The translations under genes and the position numbers were made by a program. Source: Winogradskyella marina (GTDB lineage: Bacteria; Bacteroidota; Bacteroidia; Flavobacteriales; Flavobacteriaceae). From it: a stretch of DNA of 64,000 nt. Position 1 is the stretch's first letter. Every line of letters begins with the position of its first letter. The notes under the pieces were generated by a model. The model did no database searches. It saw only the letters and a list, made by a program, of their open reading frames with translations, and was not told the DNA's origin. Shown here in pieces: positions 1 to 9,020 of the stretch. Location: assembly GCF_015645385.1 (NCBI RefSeq), contig NZ_JADOET010000017.1:1-64000 (forward strand), read 5' to 3'.

Positions 1-96
1 TTTTTTTTTTTTAGATTTACAATGTTGAAAGCATTTTTATAGAGTAATGTAAGAAGTCGCTCTTAAGAATGTGGACGACAAAAATGTTAACATTAT

Positions 97-115
97 AGCT
101 TGTGCAAGCTTTTTT
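97..115 (+). terminator. short stem-loop with T-run, weak terminator
   Basis: A 5-bp stem (agctt/aagct) with a four-base loop is followed by six T. It may end a transcript entering from the left edge of the window. The stem is short, so this is a tentative call. Confidence 0.35.
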
Positions 116-157
116 ATATTTTATCCCTGAGAATTAAAACTAATAGCGCAAAAAAAA

Positions 158-251
158 GACTTCTAAACAAGTGACTTCTACTTCTCATTCCCTTAATGAG
201 AAAACAAATGACTTCTAATTATAAGACTTCTATTCCCTAAGTTTTAGGGAG
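158..251 (+). repeat. two tandem units of paired GACTTCTA motifs plus stem-loop
   Basis: GACTTCTA occurs at 158, 173, 210 and 225. Each pair is 15 nt apart and the two pairs are offset by exactly 52 nt. After each pair comes a hairpin: 182-189 with 195-202 (8 bp, perfect) and 235-240 with 244-249 (6 bp, extendable). The reverse complement of the motif (AGAAGTC) lies upstream at 52-58. The rest of 1-308 holds no gene that I can see. The position suggests a structured leader or protein-binding array ahead of the gene at 309; the function is unknown. Confidence 0.6.
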
Positions 252-308
252 ACAATAGTTATTAATCAACCTATCTTAAAAAATGTGATGGGTTTAAAAT
301 CTTAAATT

Positions 309-560
309 ATGAAGAAAAGAATATTTAGCCTAATGGCTGTGGTAATGTTTATTGGAAGTCCAATAAACGTAATGGCAGTAAGCAATAAGACTTCCGAATA
401 TTGTGAACCATGCAACATTGATTCTAATGAATCGAATGGTGAATGTTTTTGTGACGCAATAAGATTGTATCACGCATACATACGAACTTTCGACGATAGA
501 GAAATGGCAATTGAAGCTGGAGCAAGATATCTAGACGAATGTAATGCAGTGCAATTTTAA
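309..560 (+). CDS. small secreted Cys-containing protein, unknown function
   Basis: This 83-residue protein starts with a clear signal peptide (KKR followed by a hydrophobic stretch, cleavage likely after VMA at about residue 23). The mature part of about 60 residues has five cysteines, including CEPC near residue 33 and CFC near residue 47, and ends with YLDEC followed by a terminal F. I do not recognise the family. It is followed after 29 nt by a GLPGLI gene and then by another small exported protein with a similar tail (YLDC close to a terminal F). It may therefore be a periplasmic or secreted peptide working with the downstream outer-membrane proteins. The leader holds repeated GACTTCTA motifs. 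That it is a real gene is supported by the signal peptide and spacing, not by homology. Confidence 0.6.
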   Translation: MKKRIFSLMAVVMFIGSPINVMAVSNKTSEYCEPCNIDSNESNGECFCDAIRLYHAYIRTFDDREMAIEAGARYLDECNAVQF

Positions 561-589
561 ATGATTAAAACAACTGATTGTATACTAAT

Positions 590-1300
590 ATGAAATTAAT
601 CCACATAATAGTTTTCACCCTTTTTATAGGGAATTGTCATTCGCAAAATTCTATAAAATCAGGTAGATTGGTTTATAGTGTTACATTTAATTATACTGAA
701 ACCAAAAAAGAAACTTCTGCATCTAAATTTCTTGAAAAATCAGTAGAAGCATTAAGAGAGTTTAATTTTAACTTAGACTTTAATAATTCTAAATCTTTAT
801 ATTATTTAGATAAATCAATGATTTCAGATAAAGAAAGTGACACCTACTTTAAGGCCGCATTAAAAATAGCTGGAGATGTTGAAGTTTTTACTGATTTAAA
901 TATTCAACTCTCAAAAACAAGAAAAAACTTTTTAGGAGATGATTTTATCATAACAGATTCATTAACCTATGACTGGAAAATAACCAAAGAAACTAAATTA
1001 ATTGGGGAATATTTATGTTATAAAGCAGAATTAGAAATTGAAACTACATACCTTAATCCAAAAGGTAAAAAAGTTTTTGCTTGGTTTACATATCTAATAC
1101 CTCTTTCTCATGGACCTAAAGGTTATTCAGGATTGCCAGGTATTATTTTAGAATTAAAAGAGAATAATTTAATCTATTCGTTGCAAAAACTAGAGTTCGA
1201 TAAATCAGAAATTAAAATACCAAAAAATGGAATCAAAATTAACAGGAGTGATTATAACAAATATGTTAAACAAAAAATTAAAGAATTTAAATTTGAGTAA
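590..1300 (+). CDS. GLPGLI family protein
   Basis: This is a 236-residue exported protein. The signal peptide runs from the ATG at 590 to about CHSQ at residue 19; an in-frame TTG at 578 is a less likely start. The middle contains the hallmark of the family, read here as YSGLPGIILEL, preceded by WFTYLIPLSHGP. GLPGLI proteins are restricted to Bacteroidetes and are often encoded next to outer-membrane beta-barrel receptors, as here (receptor from about 1522). Their biochemical role is not established. The gene sits between two small secreted proteins and probably shares their transcript, because the spacers are 29 nt upstream and 1 nt downstream. Confidence 0.85.
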   Translation: MKLIHIIVFTLFIGNCHSQNSIKSGRLVYSVTFNYTETKKETSASKFLEKSVEALREFNFNLDFNNSKSLYYLDKSMISDKESDTYFKAALKIAGDVEVFTDLNIQLSKTRKNFLGDDFIITDSLTYDWKITKETKLIGEYLCYKAELEIETTYLNPKGKKVFAWFTYLIPLSHGPKGYSGLPGIILELKENNLIYSLQKLEFDKSEIKIPKNGIKINRSDYNKYVKQKIKEFKFE

Positions 1301-1301
1301 T

Positions 1302-1514
1302 ATGAAAACCTTAAAAAAAACACTAATTGTCTTATCTGCATTTTTCTTATTTACAAGCATGCAATACTCTGAACCTAAGAAACCTGAAAGCTTAAAAAAA
1401 GCTTGTTCTTTACTAGCTCTAACTATTTATGACAACGCAATAAATAGTGAGGTAGATATAGAAACCGCCTTTGCTGTTTCGCAAATAGCATACCTTGATT
1501 GTATGTATTTTTAA
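1302..1514 (+). CDS. small secreted protein, unknown function
   Basis: This 70-residue protein has a Lys-rich start (MKTLKKT), a hydrophobic segment (LIVLSAFFLFTSM) and a mature region of about 45 residues with two cysteines. The ATG at 1302 directly follows the GLPGLI stop codon, so the two are translationally linked; an upstream in-frame ATG at 1227 would overlap the GLPGLI gene and is unlikely. The C-terminus (IETAF...YLDC near a final F) loosely resembles that of the 83-residue protein at 309. No family is recognised. It may be a periplasmic or surface peptide belonging to the adjacent receptor system. Confidence 0.6.
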   Translation: MKTLKKTLIVLSAFFLFTSMQYSEPKKPESLKKACSLLALTIYDNAINSEVDIETAFAVSQIAYLDCMYF

Positions 1515-1521
1515 TATTAAA

Positions 1522-4236
1522 TTGATTATTAGTAACAGTAAATTTTCATCTATTAAAAAAAACTCTCTTATATCAATATTATTAATAGGGAGTTTTTTTT
1601 TCTGTAGCTACTCTCAACAAGTTACGTTTATCGGCAATGTTAAAGACACTCTGCATAATCCTTTACCATACGCAAATATCTTAGCAATACCTCAAGCAGA
1701 TGACCAAGACGTGAAATTCGCCATTACGGAAAACGATGGGACATACAAACTAGGCCTTGCAAAAAACCAAACCTACGAACTCACGGTAAGCTATTTGGGT
1801 TACAAGCCACAAAAAGTTACTATAACCACAACAGACCAAGACCTCACTAAAAACTTTATCCTCAAAGAAAACCCAGACCAATTAGATGAGGTAAACATAA
1901 AATACACACCTCCAATTACCGTTAAAGAAGACACCATAACTTACGATGTTACAAAGTTTGTAACAGGTGAGGAACGCAAACTACGCGATGCTCTTAAAAA
2001 ATTACCTGGAGTAGAAGTGGATAGAGAAGGTAACGTGATGGTTAATGGTAAAAAAGTAACTAAAGTCTTAGTAGAAAACAAAACCTTTTTTACAGGTAAT
2101 AGCAAACTAGCTGTAAATAATATACCAGCAGATGCCGTTGAGAAAGTTGAAGTGTTAGATAATTACAATGAGGTTGCTATGCTTAAAGGTTTGCAAGACT
2201 CTGAGGATATGGCTATGAATATCTTGTTAAAAGAAGATAAAAAGAAGTTTGTTTTTGGCGATATAGAGGTGGGTGCAGGTATTAAAAAGCGTTACCTGTT
2301 ACATCCTAATTTATTTTACTACAGCCCAAGAACCAACGTTAACTTTATTGGTGACCTTAACAACCAAGGCATTAAAAGTTTTAGTTTTAGCGATTACTTA
2401 GAATTTGAAGGTGGTTTTGGAAAACTCTTGGATGATGTTGGTAGTTATTTTAGTTTGTTTAATAGCGATTTTGCCCAATACCTCAACAACCAAGATTTTA
2501 CAGCTAATATTAATCAGTTTGGTGCTTTAAATATTAGGCAATCCGTTTCTAAACATACAGATATTAGTGGCTATTTAATTAGCTCTAACTCAAAAACCCA
2601 AACTGCAAGCAATACGTTGAACGCTTACCAAAATATTGCAGACCCTTTTACGGAAAACAGAACGGTTACTAATACTATTAATAACTTTTTTACCGTAGGT
2701 AAAGTTACCGTGGACTACGACCCAAGCTACAAAGAAGATTTTGCTTATAATGCTTTTGTAAAAGTAACTAATAATGATAGTCATGGTTTTGTAAATACAA
2801 TTAACCCAGACCAAAACAATAGCATTACGACATTAACCGATGTTACGGCACTTAATCTAAAACAAAACATTACTTACAGTCGTAAATTATCTAAAGCGCA
2901 TACAGCTACTTTAGAAGCCACTTATAATTTTCAGAATGATAAACCGATTACAGAGTGGCTCACTAATCAGCAAATTTTACAAGGTTTAATTCCTTTGGAA
3001 GATGCTGATGTGTATAATATTCTTCAAACTAAAAAATCAGCTTCGCATAATTTTAATGCCATTATAAAAGATTATTGGGTAATTAATAATTTTAACCACC
3101 TTTATACTAGTGTTGGCATTAACACATCTTTTAATGATTTCTATAATGAAGATCTACAATTGCTTAATTATGGTCGTATCAATAATTTTAGTTCTGCTGG
3201 TTTTGGTAATGATTTTGGTTATAGCTATATAGATTCGTATTTGGGCTTGGAATATAAATTTCAAATTGGTATCGCTACGTTTAAACCTGCTGTATTTTAT
3301 CATGGTTATTTATGGCGGACACAACAGTTTGAGGATTCTGAAACGTTTTCTAAAAATTTGTTATTACCGCAATTCACCACCAAAGTGGAATTTAATAACA
3401 GTGAAAAACTGAATTTTAAATACAAACTGAATGCGCGTTTTCCTGGCATTAATCAATTGGCAAACAACTTTATACTTTCTAATTTTAATAGTGTTTACAA
3501 AGGCAACAATCAGTTAGAAAACCAATTATACCATTCCGCAACCTTGAGTTATTATAAGTTTAGTTTGTTTAAAAACTTAAACCTCAACTTCAATACCAGT
3601 TTTAACAAGCGTGTAAAAAGTATAAAAACGGTTTCAGAGCTTAATGGTATTGAATCTTTTAATACAGCCATAATGTTTGACCAACCAGAACATAATTGGA
3701 TGCTTAGTGGACGCGTTTCAAAAAAAATCAATAAAATCCGTTATAATCTGAGTAGTCGTTTTAGTTATAATGATTTCTATCAAATTTTGAATAATGAAAC
3801 AAATCTTAATGTTTCAAAATCTATTGCTTCAACGATTGGCGCGGAAACTTCATTTAAAAATCATCCTAACTTTGAAATTAATTATACCAAAGATTTTAAT
3901 AACTATAAAGCCTTAAATAACGTCTCTAAATTTGAAAATGACCAATTAGAAGTTATTTTGGAATACGATTTTTTAAAGGATTTTATCTTTAAAGCAGATT
4001 ACACCTATAATAATTACAATAATAAAAGTCTAGATACTAAAACCACTTTTGATACTGCAAATGCGTCGTTATTCTACCAAAAAGAAGATAGTCCTTGGGG
4101 ATTTGAGGTAAATGCCACTAACCTTTTTGATACGCGTTTTAAACAACAAAATTCCTTTAACGCTTTTGTGATTAGCGATAGTAGAACATTTATTTTGCCT
4201 AGAATTGTAATGTTTAAGGTAAGCTATAAGTTGTAA
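1522..4236 (+). CDS. outer-membrane beta-barrel / TonB-dependent receptor-like protein
   Basis: This is a large outer-membrane protein of about 904 residues. It has a signal peptide (hydrophobic LISILLIGSFFF then SYSQ) and a carboxypeptidase-regulatory-like beta-sandwich beginning VTFIGNVKDTLHNPLPYANI. Next comes a plug-like region (LRDALKKLPGVEVD, followed by VNNIPADAVEKVEVLDNYNE) and a long aromatic/Asn-rich beta-barrel ending in FKVSYKL. This architecture is typical of the OMP_b-brl_3 branch of TonB-dependent receptors; the substrate is unknown. No ATG is available: the candidates are TTG at 1522 (chosen) or TTG at 1495 inside the preceding gene. A terminator-like hairpin at 1555-1601 lies within the signal-peptide codons. 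Pairing with GLPGLI is a common Bacteroidetes arrangement. Confidence 0.85.
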   Translation: MIISNSKFSSIKKNSLISILLIGSFFFCSYSQQVTFIGNVKDTLHNPLPYANILAIPQADDQDVKFAITENDGTYKLGLAKNQTYELTVSYLGYKPQKVTITTTDQDLTKNFILKENPDQLDEVNIKYTPPITVKEDTITYDVTKFVTGEERKLRDALKKLPGVEVDREGNVMVNGKKVTKVLVENKTFFTGNSKLAVNNIPADAVEKVEVLDNYNEVAMLKGLQDSEDMAMNILLKEDKKKFVFGDIEVGAGIKKRYLLHPNLFYYSPRTNVNFIGDLNNQGIKSFSFSDYLEFEGGFGKLLDDVGSYFSLFNSDFAQYLNNQDFTANINQFGALNIRQSVSKHTDISGYLISSNSKTQTASNTLNAYQNIADPFTENRTVTNTINNFFTVGKVTVDYDPSYKEDFAYNAFVKVTNNDSHGFVNTINPDQNNSITTLTDVTALNLKQNITYSRKLSKAHTATLEATYNFQNDKPITEWLTNQQILQGLIPLEDADVYNILQTKKSASHNFNAIIKDYWVINNFNHLYTSVGINTSFNDFYNEDLQLLNYGRINNFSSAGFGNDFGYSYIDSYLGLEYKFQIGIATFKPAVFYHGYLWRTQQFEDSETFSKNLLLPQFTTKVEFNNSEKLNFKYKLNARFPGINQLANNFILSNFNSVYKGNNQLENQLYHSATLSYYKFSLFKNLNLNFNTSFNKRVKSIKTVSELNGIESFNTAIMFDQPEHNWMLSGRVSKKINKIRYNLSSRFSYNDFYQILNNETNLNVSKSIASTIGAETSFKNHPNFEINYTKDFNNYKALNNVSKFENDQLEVILEYDFLKDFIFKADYTYNNYNNKSLDTKTTFDTANASLFYQKEDSPWGFEVNATNLFDTRFKQQNSFNAFVISDSRTFILPRIVMFKVSYKL
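1555..1601 (+). terminator. intrinsic terminator embedded in the start of the receptor gene
   Basis: Eight A plus CTCTC (1555-1567) pair with GGGAG plus eight T (1588-1600), giving a 13-bp stem with one G-U pair, and the T-run extends to 1601. It lies 41 nt after the stop of the small gene at 1302-1514. It would end that transcript unless read through, although it is inside the signal-peptide codons of the receptor. Confidence 0.6.
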
Positions 4237-4326
4237 GTATGTTCGAAATCTTCAAAACAGCTTCAAAAACTAAACCCACAAACCAAAGACCATAACGATA
4301 TAATTAGTTTTTAGTCAACTTCTTTT

Positions 4327-4334
4327 TACTTTTG
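4327..4334 (+). promoter_or_regulatory. Bacteroidetes -7 element for pth
   Basis: TACTTTTG is an exact match to the Flavobacterium-type -7 consensus TAnnTTTG and lies 20 nt upstream of the pth ATG. No clear -33 TTG is seen. Confidence 0.5.
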
Positions 4335-4353
4335 CACAAACTAGAAATACATT

Positions 4354-4986
4354 ATGTATAGTTTTATAAAAAAATGGTTCGGTTTTAGTGCTAAACCGAA
4401 ACTTACAGAAGAAGACAAAATGAAAAAATTCTTAATCGTTGGCTTAGGAAACATAGGCGAAAAATATGCTAACACTAGACATAATATTGGCTTTAAAATT
4501 CTAGATTATTTAGCTGAAACGAATGACATTACTTTTGAAACCGTAAAACTTGGTGATGTTTCTACCTTGAAAATCAAAGGAAGATCACTTATCCTTTTAA
4601 AGCCAAGTACGTTTATGAACCTCAGCGGAAAATCTATAAAATACTGGCTAAAGAAAGAAAAAATCCCTATAGAAAACCTACTTGTGGTTACTGATGATTT
4701 AAACCTTCCGTTTGGATCGCTAAGATTAAAAACCAAAGGCAGCGACGGAGGACACAATGGCTTAAAAGACACGCAAGATAAATTACAGACTGTAAAATAT
4801 AACCGCTTTAGATTTGGCATCAGTGATGAGTTTAGCAAAGGCAGACAAGTCGATTATGTTCTAGGCGAATGGACAGACGAAGAAAACACACAACTTAAAG
4901 AACGTTTGAAAATTTCGGCAGAATTGGTAAAATCTTTCGCTTTAGCCGGAGTAAATACTACGATGAACCAATTTAATGGAAAATAA
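4354..4986 (+). CDS. pth: peptidyl-tRNA hydrolase
   Basis: Pth cleaves the ester bond of peptidyl-tRNA released from stalled ribosomes and recycles tRNA in the cytoplasm. The core starts at residue 24 with FLIVGLGNIGEKYANTRHN. Asn33 and His43 correspond to the conserved substrate-binding Asn and catalytic His, and the later motif GSDGGHNGLKD is also present. The protein has 210 residues, about 20 more than usual, because of an N-terminal extension (MYSFIKKWFGF...) that is also common in flavobacterial homologues. Met23 (4420) is the alternative start. The gene precedes ribF and has its own -7 element at 4327. Confidence 0.95.
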   Translation: MYSFIKKWFGFSAKPKLTEEDKMKKFLIVGLGNIGEKYANTRHNIGFKILDYLAETNDITFETVKLGDVSTLKIKGRSLILLKPSTFMNLSGKSIKYWLKKEKIPIENLLVVTDDLNLPFGSLRLKTKGSDGGHNGLKDTQDKLQTVKYNRFRFGISDEFSKGRQVDYVLGEWTDEENTQLKERLKISAELVKSFALAGVNTTMNQFNGK

Positions 4987-5042
4987 GATTTAGCTTTGTT
5001 TTCAGTATAGTTCTAAGTTAAAAATAGCAATACCGTTTAAAT

Positions 5043-5951
5043 TTGAATTCAAAATCAGCAAAAGTAACAACCATTGGCACCTTCGACGGTGTACATATTG
5101 GACATCAAAAAATCCTGAAACAGGTCGTAGCTCTTGCTAAAAAACAAGGCTATATTCCTGTGGTTTTAACCTTGTTTCCACATCCAAGAATGGTGCTTCA
5201 AAAAGACGACTCTATTCGGTTGTTAAATACCATTGACGAGCGTATAGAATTACTAAAATCACACGGTATAAAGGAGGTTGTTGTAAAAAAATTCACCAAA
5301 GCCTTCGCTAATCTTTCTGCTCATGATTACGTGAAACAGATTTTAGTTGATGAGTTACACACCAAACATATTGTTATTGGTTACGACCACCATTTTGGCA
5401 AAAACAGAAGTGCCAACATAAACGACCTTAAAGCCTTTGCTGAGCGTTATGATTTTGATGTTGAAGAAATTTCTGCACAAGACCTAAAAGATGTTACAGT
5501 GAGTTCTACTAAAATAAGAACAGCTTTAAACCAAGGAGAAGTAGATTTAGCAAATTCGTATTTAGGTTACAATTTCTTTATAACTGGTACAGTTGTTAAG
5601 GGCAAAGAATTGGGAAGAACGATTGATTTCCCAACCGCAAATATTAATGTCACGGCAACTTATAAGCTTATTCCTAGTGATGGTGTTTATGTGGTAAAAT
5701 CTAAGATTGAAAACAAAACCGTCTTCGGAATGATGAATATTGGCAGCAATCCAACGGTTGATGGCAAAACACGTTCTATTGAAGTGCATTTTTTCGACTT
5801 TAGCCAAGATATTTATAATGCTGAACTAAAAATTGAGTTTCTTAAGCGTCTTCGCAGCGAACAAAAATATGAGAATCTCGAAGCTTTAAAAATTCAACTT
5901 AAAAAAGATATGGCGAATGCATCAAGCTATATAAACACCTTAAATGCATAA
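5043..5951 (+). CDS. ribF: bifunctional riboflavin kinase / FAD synthetase
   Basis: RibF phosphorylates riboflavin to FMN and then adenylylates it to FAD. The FAD synthetase nucleotidyltransferase domain opens with IGTFDGVHIGH (HxGH at residues 18-21) and has VSSTKIR further on. The C-terminal riboflavin kinase domain begins around residue 185 and contains GRTIDFPTANI and FGMMNIGSNPTVDG. The length of 302 residues is normal. The start is TTG at 5043, because the frame is closed by a stop at 5025 and offers no ATG. The 3' end overlaps the next gene by 8 nt. Confidence 0.93.
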   Translation: MNSKSAKVTTIGTFDGVHIGHQKILKQVVALAKKQGYIPVVLTLFPHPRMVLQKDDSIRLLNTIDERIELLKSHGIKEVVVKKFTKAFANLSAHDYVKQILVDELHTKHIVIGYDHHFGKNRSANINDLKAFAERYDFDVEEISAQDLKDVTVSSTKIRTALNQGEVDLANSYLGYNFFITGTVVKGKELGRTIDFPTANINVTATYKLIPSDGVYVVKSKIENKTVFGMMNIGSNPTVDGKTRSIEVHFFDFSQDIYNAELKIEFLKRLRSEQKYENLEALKIQLKKDMANASSYINTLNA

Positions 5952-7263
5952 GTTTCTATTTAAACATATAGACAACTCTGGACTCATAGTTTTCAGAATC
6001 ATTTTTGGATTGTTGTGTTTTTTAGAAGCTGTTGGAGCCATTTTTACAGGCTGGATTAGACGAACTTTAATAGAACCAGAATTCACCTTTTCATTTATTG
6101 GTTTTGAGTGGTTACAACCACTTCCTGGTGATTGGATGTATGTCTATTATGCCGTAATGGGAATTTTTGGCTTATGTATAATGTTGGGCTACAAATACAG
6201 GTTAAGCATGCTTATGTTTGCTTTAATGTGGACAACAACCTACCTCATGCAAAAATCGTCTTATAACAATCATTATTATTTGTTGATGTTGTTAAGTTTT
6301 TTAATGGTGTTTCTACCAGCCAATCGGTATGCTTCTTTAGATGTTAAACTGAACCCTTCACTAAAACGTATTTCAATGCCAAGTTGGTGTAAATGGGTTT
6401 TTGTACTTCAATTATTTATTCTATACACCTACGCATCGGCAGCTAAATTTTATCCGGATTGGTTAGACGGTTCTGTAATGAAAATACTCATGCGAAGCAA
6501 AGCCGATTTCTATGTGGTTGGTGACCTTTTACAGCAAAAAACAGTACATTATATTTTGGCATATGGAGGCATTTTATTTGATGGCTTAATAATTCCATTA
6601 TTACTATTCAAAAAAACTCGGAAGTACGCTTTCTTTGCCTCTATTTTCTTTCATCTGTTTAATTCATTTATTTTTCATATTGGCATTTTCCCATATATGT
6701 CTTTAGCGTTTAGCTTGTTCTTTTTTGAACCTAAAACCATAAAAAACATATTCTTAAAGCAAAAGGAGTATTATGATGCTGATGACATTATCATTCCAAA
6801 ATACAATACAGTTTTAATCTCTTTATTTTCAATTTATTTTATAATTCAAATTGCCTTACCGTTACGTCATCACTTTTTTACGGATGATGTATTATGGACC
6901 GAAGAAGGTCATCGTTTATCGTGGAGAATGATGTTGAGAGCTAAAAGCGGACGCACCTTTTACAAAGTTGTTAATGCAAAAACTGAAGATATAATTCCTA
7001 TTAAATTAGATGATTATTTAACCAAAAAGCAACAACGAGGCGCAAGATCTAAGCCCGATATTATTTGGCAGTTTGCACAACATCTTAAACAAGACTTTGC
7101 TAAAAAAGGAATTCCTGTAAAAGTCTATGTCAATGCGTTTGTAAGTGTTAATGGAAAAGCCACCAAACAACTTATAGATCCAAAAATTGATATTGCCAAT
7201 GAAACATGGCAACATTTTAAGCATCACGATTGGATTTTACCTTCTGAAGAAAACGAAAAGTAA
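5944..7263 (+). CDS. HTTM-domain membrane protein (gamma-carboxylase-like)
   Basis: This 439-residue polytopic membrane protein has about eight hydrophobic segments in residues 10-300, followed by a soluble tail of about 130 residues. The segment YTYASAAKFYPDWLDG and the HTTM (horizontally transferred transmembrane) layout place it with bacterial homologues of vitamin K-dependent gamma-glutamyl carboxylase. Bacterial members are of unknown substrate, and carboxylation should not be assumed. The start overlaps the end of ribF by 8 nt, so translation is probably coupled; a functional link with flavin synthesis is not evident. Confidence 0.8.
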   Translation: MHKFLFKHIDNSGLIVFRIIFGLLCFLEAVGAIFTGWIRRTLIEPEFTFSFIGFEWLQPLPGDWMYVYYAVMGIFGLCIMLGYKYRLSMLMFALMWTTTYLMQKSSYNNHYYLLMLLSFLMVFLPANRYASLDVKLNPSLKRISMPSWCKWVFVLQLFILYTYASAAKFYPDWLDGSVMKILMRSKADFYVVGDLLQQKTVHYILAYGGILFDGLIIPLLLFKKTRKYAFFASIFFHLFNSFIFHIGIFPYMSLAFSLFFFEPKTIKNIFLKQKEYYDADDIIIPKYNTVLISLFSIYFIIQIALPLRHHFFTDDVLWTEEGHRLSWRMMLRAKSGRTFYKVVNAKTEDIIPIKLDDYLTKKQQRGARSKPDIIWQFAQHLKQDFAKKGIPVKVYVNAFVSVNGKATKQLIDPKIDIANETWQHFKHHDWILPSEENEK

Positions 7264-7359
7264 TTTCTTATTACAAAAGTATAACTATCCTTAAATCAGA
7301 AAATCTTATTTCACACTATAAAATAGACACTTTTTATTTTTATCTGGTCATTTTCTTGT

Positions 7360-7367
7360 TACTTTTG
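7360..7367 (+). promoter_or_regulatory. Bacteroidetes -7 element for serS
   Basis: TACTTTTG exactly matches TAnnTTTG, 46 nt upstream of the serS ATG in the 150-nt spacer after the HTTM gene. Confidence 0.45.
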
Positions 7368-7413
7368 TGGCTTATTTCCCCATGCCAATTGGCATAAACC
7401 AAAATTAATAGAT

Positions 7414-8685
7414 ATGTTACAAGTTGCTTTTATACAAGAGAACAAAGAAGACATTATTGCACGTTTAGCAAAACGAAATATTGATGCTACAGAGATGATT
7501 AACGAGGCTATTGCTTTCGATGAAGACCGAAAAGCAATTCAGACCAAATTAGATACCACGAAAGCAGAATCTAACAGCTTATCTAAAGAGATTGGAAATT
7601 TATACAAGTCTGGCGAAACCCAAAAAGCAAATATTCTAAAGGAGAAAACAACACAATTAAAGGACGTTACTAAAACTTTAGAACAAGAACTCAATGCTAA
7701 AATTGAGGCACTTGCTGAGCTTTTATATAAAATCCCTAATGTACCAAACCCTATTGTTCCTGCAGGAAATACGGATGAAGACAACGAGGAAACCTTTAGA
7801 GATGGAGATGTGCCTAGTTTATATGAAGGTGCCTTACCACATTGGGAACTCGCTAAAAAATATAACATCATCGATTTTGAATTAGGAAACAAAATTACAG
7901 GTGCTGGTTTTCCTGTTTATATAGGTAAAGGTGCAAGATTACAACGTGCCCTTATTGCTTATTTCTTAGACAAAAATACCGAAGCTGGTTACACCGAATA
8001 CCAAGTACCACATTTGGTGAATGAAGCGTCTGGTTTTGGAACTGGACAATTGCCAGACAAAGAAGGGCAAATGTACCACGTTACAGGAGATAATTTATAC
8101 TTAATTCCAACCGCAGAAGTGCCTGCAACCAATATATTTAGAGACACCCTTTTAAACGAGAGCGATCTTCCTATTACCATCACAGGTTATACACCATGTT
8201 TTAGACGTGAAGCGGGTAGTTATGGTGCGCACGTTAGAGGATTAAACAGATTACATCAGTTTGATAAGGTTGAAATCCTAAGAGTTGAACATCCAGATAA
8301 TTCTTATGACGCATTAGACAGTATGGTCAATCATGTAAAAGGCATTTTACAAGACTTAAAATTACCATATAGAATTTTAAGATTATGTGGAGGCGATTTA
8401 GGATTTACCTCTGCTTTAACTTACGATTTTGAAGTGTTTTCAACGGCACAAGACCGTTGGTTAGAAGTATCGTCTGTTTCTAACTTTGAAACGTTCCAAG
8501 CCAATCGTTTAAAATTACGTTTTAAAAATTCTGAAGGTAAAAACGAATTATGCCACACGTTAAATGGTAGTTCTTTAGCCTTACCAAGGATTTTAGCCGG
8601 AATTTTAGAAAACTATCAAACCGAAAATGGTATAAAAATACCTGACGTTTTAGTGCCGTATACCGGCTTTGATATGATTTCTTAA
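7414..8685 (+). CDS. serS: serine--tRNA ligase
   Basis: SerS charges tRNA-Ser with serine. The N-terminal coiled-coil arm that grips the tRNA spans about residues 25-105. The class II catalytic core then shows LIPTAEVP, motif 2 as FRREAGSYGAHVRGLNRLHQF, and motif 3 as LNGSSLALPRILAGILENYQ near the C-terminus. The length of 423 residues is standard. The ATG at 7414 lies 46 nt after a TAnnTTTG element. It is monocistronic, with a gap of more than 400 bp downstream. Confidence 0.96.
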   Translation: MLQVAFIQENKEDIIARLAKRNIDATEMINEAIAFDEDRKAIQTKLDTTKAESNSLSKEIGNLYKSGETQKANILKEKTTQLKDVTKTLEQELNAKIEALAELLYKIPNVPNPIVPAGNTDEDNEETFRDGDVPSLYEGALPHWELAKKYNIIDFELGNKITGAGFPVYIGKGARLQRALIAYFLDKNTEAGYTEYQVPHLVNEASGFGTGQLPDKEGQMYHVTGDNLYLIPTAEVPATNIFRDTLLNESDLPITITGYTPCFRREAGSYGAHVRGLNRLHQFDKVEILRVEHPDNSYDALDSMVNHVKGILQDLKLPYRILRLCGGDLGFTSALTYDFEVFSTAQDRWLEVSSVSNFETFQANRLKLRFKNSEGKNELCHTLNGSSLALPRILAGILENYQTENGIKIPDVLVPYTGFDMIS

Positions 8686-8806
8686 AACCATATACCCTAC
8701 TCTAAATGTTAAATTTTAATGCATTTTAACGATTATAAAGGTATTTCCTCGCTTTATTTATAAAGTTTTTAGAAATTTAGGTTTCCCAGATTAAAAGAGC
8801 TTAATT

Positions 8807-8875
8807 ATGAAGAATATAAAACGAATCGTATTACTCGTTTCTTTGATTGCTATGGTAAGCAAGGTTTTGTTTTAG
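8807..8875 (+). pseudogene. 22-codon signal-peptide stub, possible gene remnant
   Basis: An ORF starting MKNIKRIVLLVSLIAM looks like a signal peptide but ends at residue 22. It may be the 5' remnant of a lost secreted protein, or a leader peptide. The rest of 8686-9132 holds a terminator at 9021 and nothing else that I can recognise. Confidence 0.3.
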
Positions 8876-9020
8876 CGAACCAGATATTCTATACTTTTTG
8901 GTAATTTTCAACATTATAATTGATGTTGTTAATTAGTAATATATAAAACGAACCTAGTCAAGATAATTGAATCATATTTTACAAAAATAATGGTTAATAG
9001 CACATTTATTTTACTAGTAA

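Noticed and set aside
1-12. Poly-T run at the window edge
   Set aside because: It could be the T-tail of a terminator whose stem lies outside the window; nothing more can be said.
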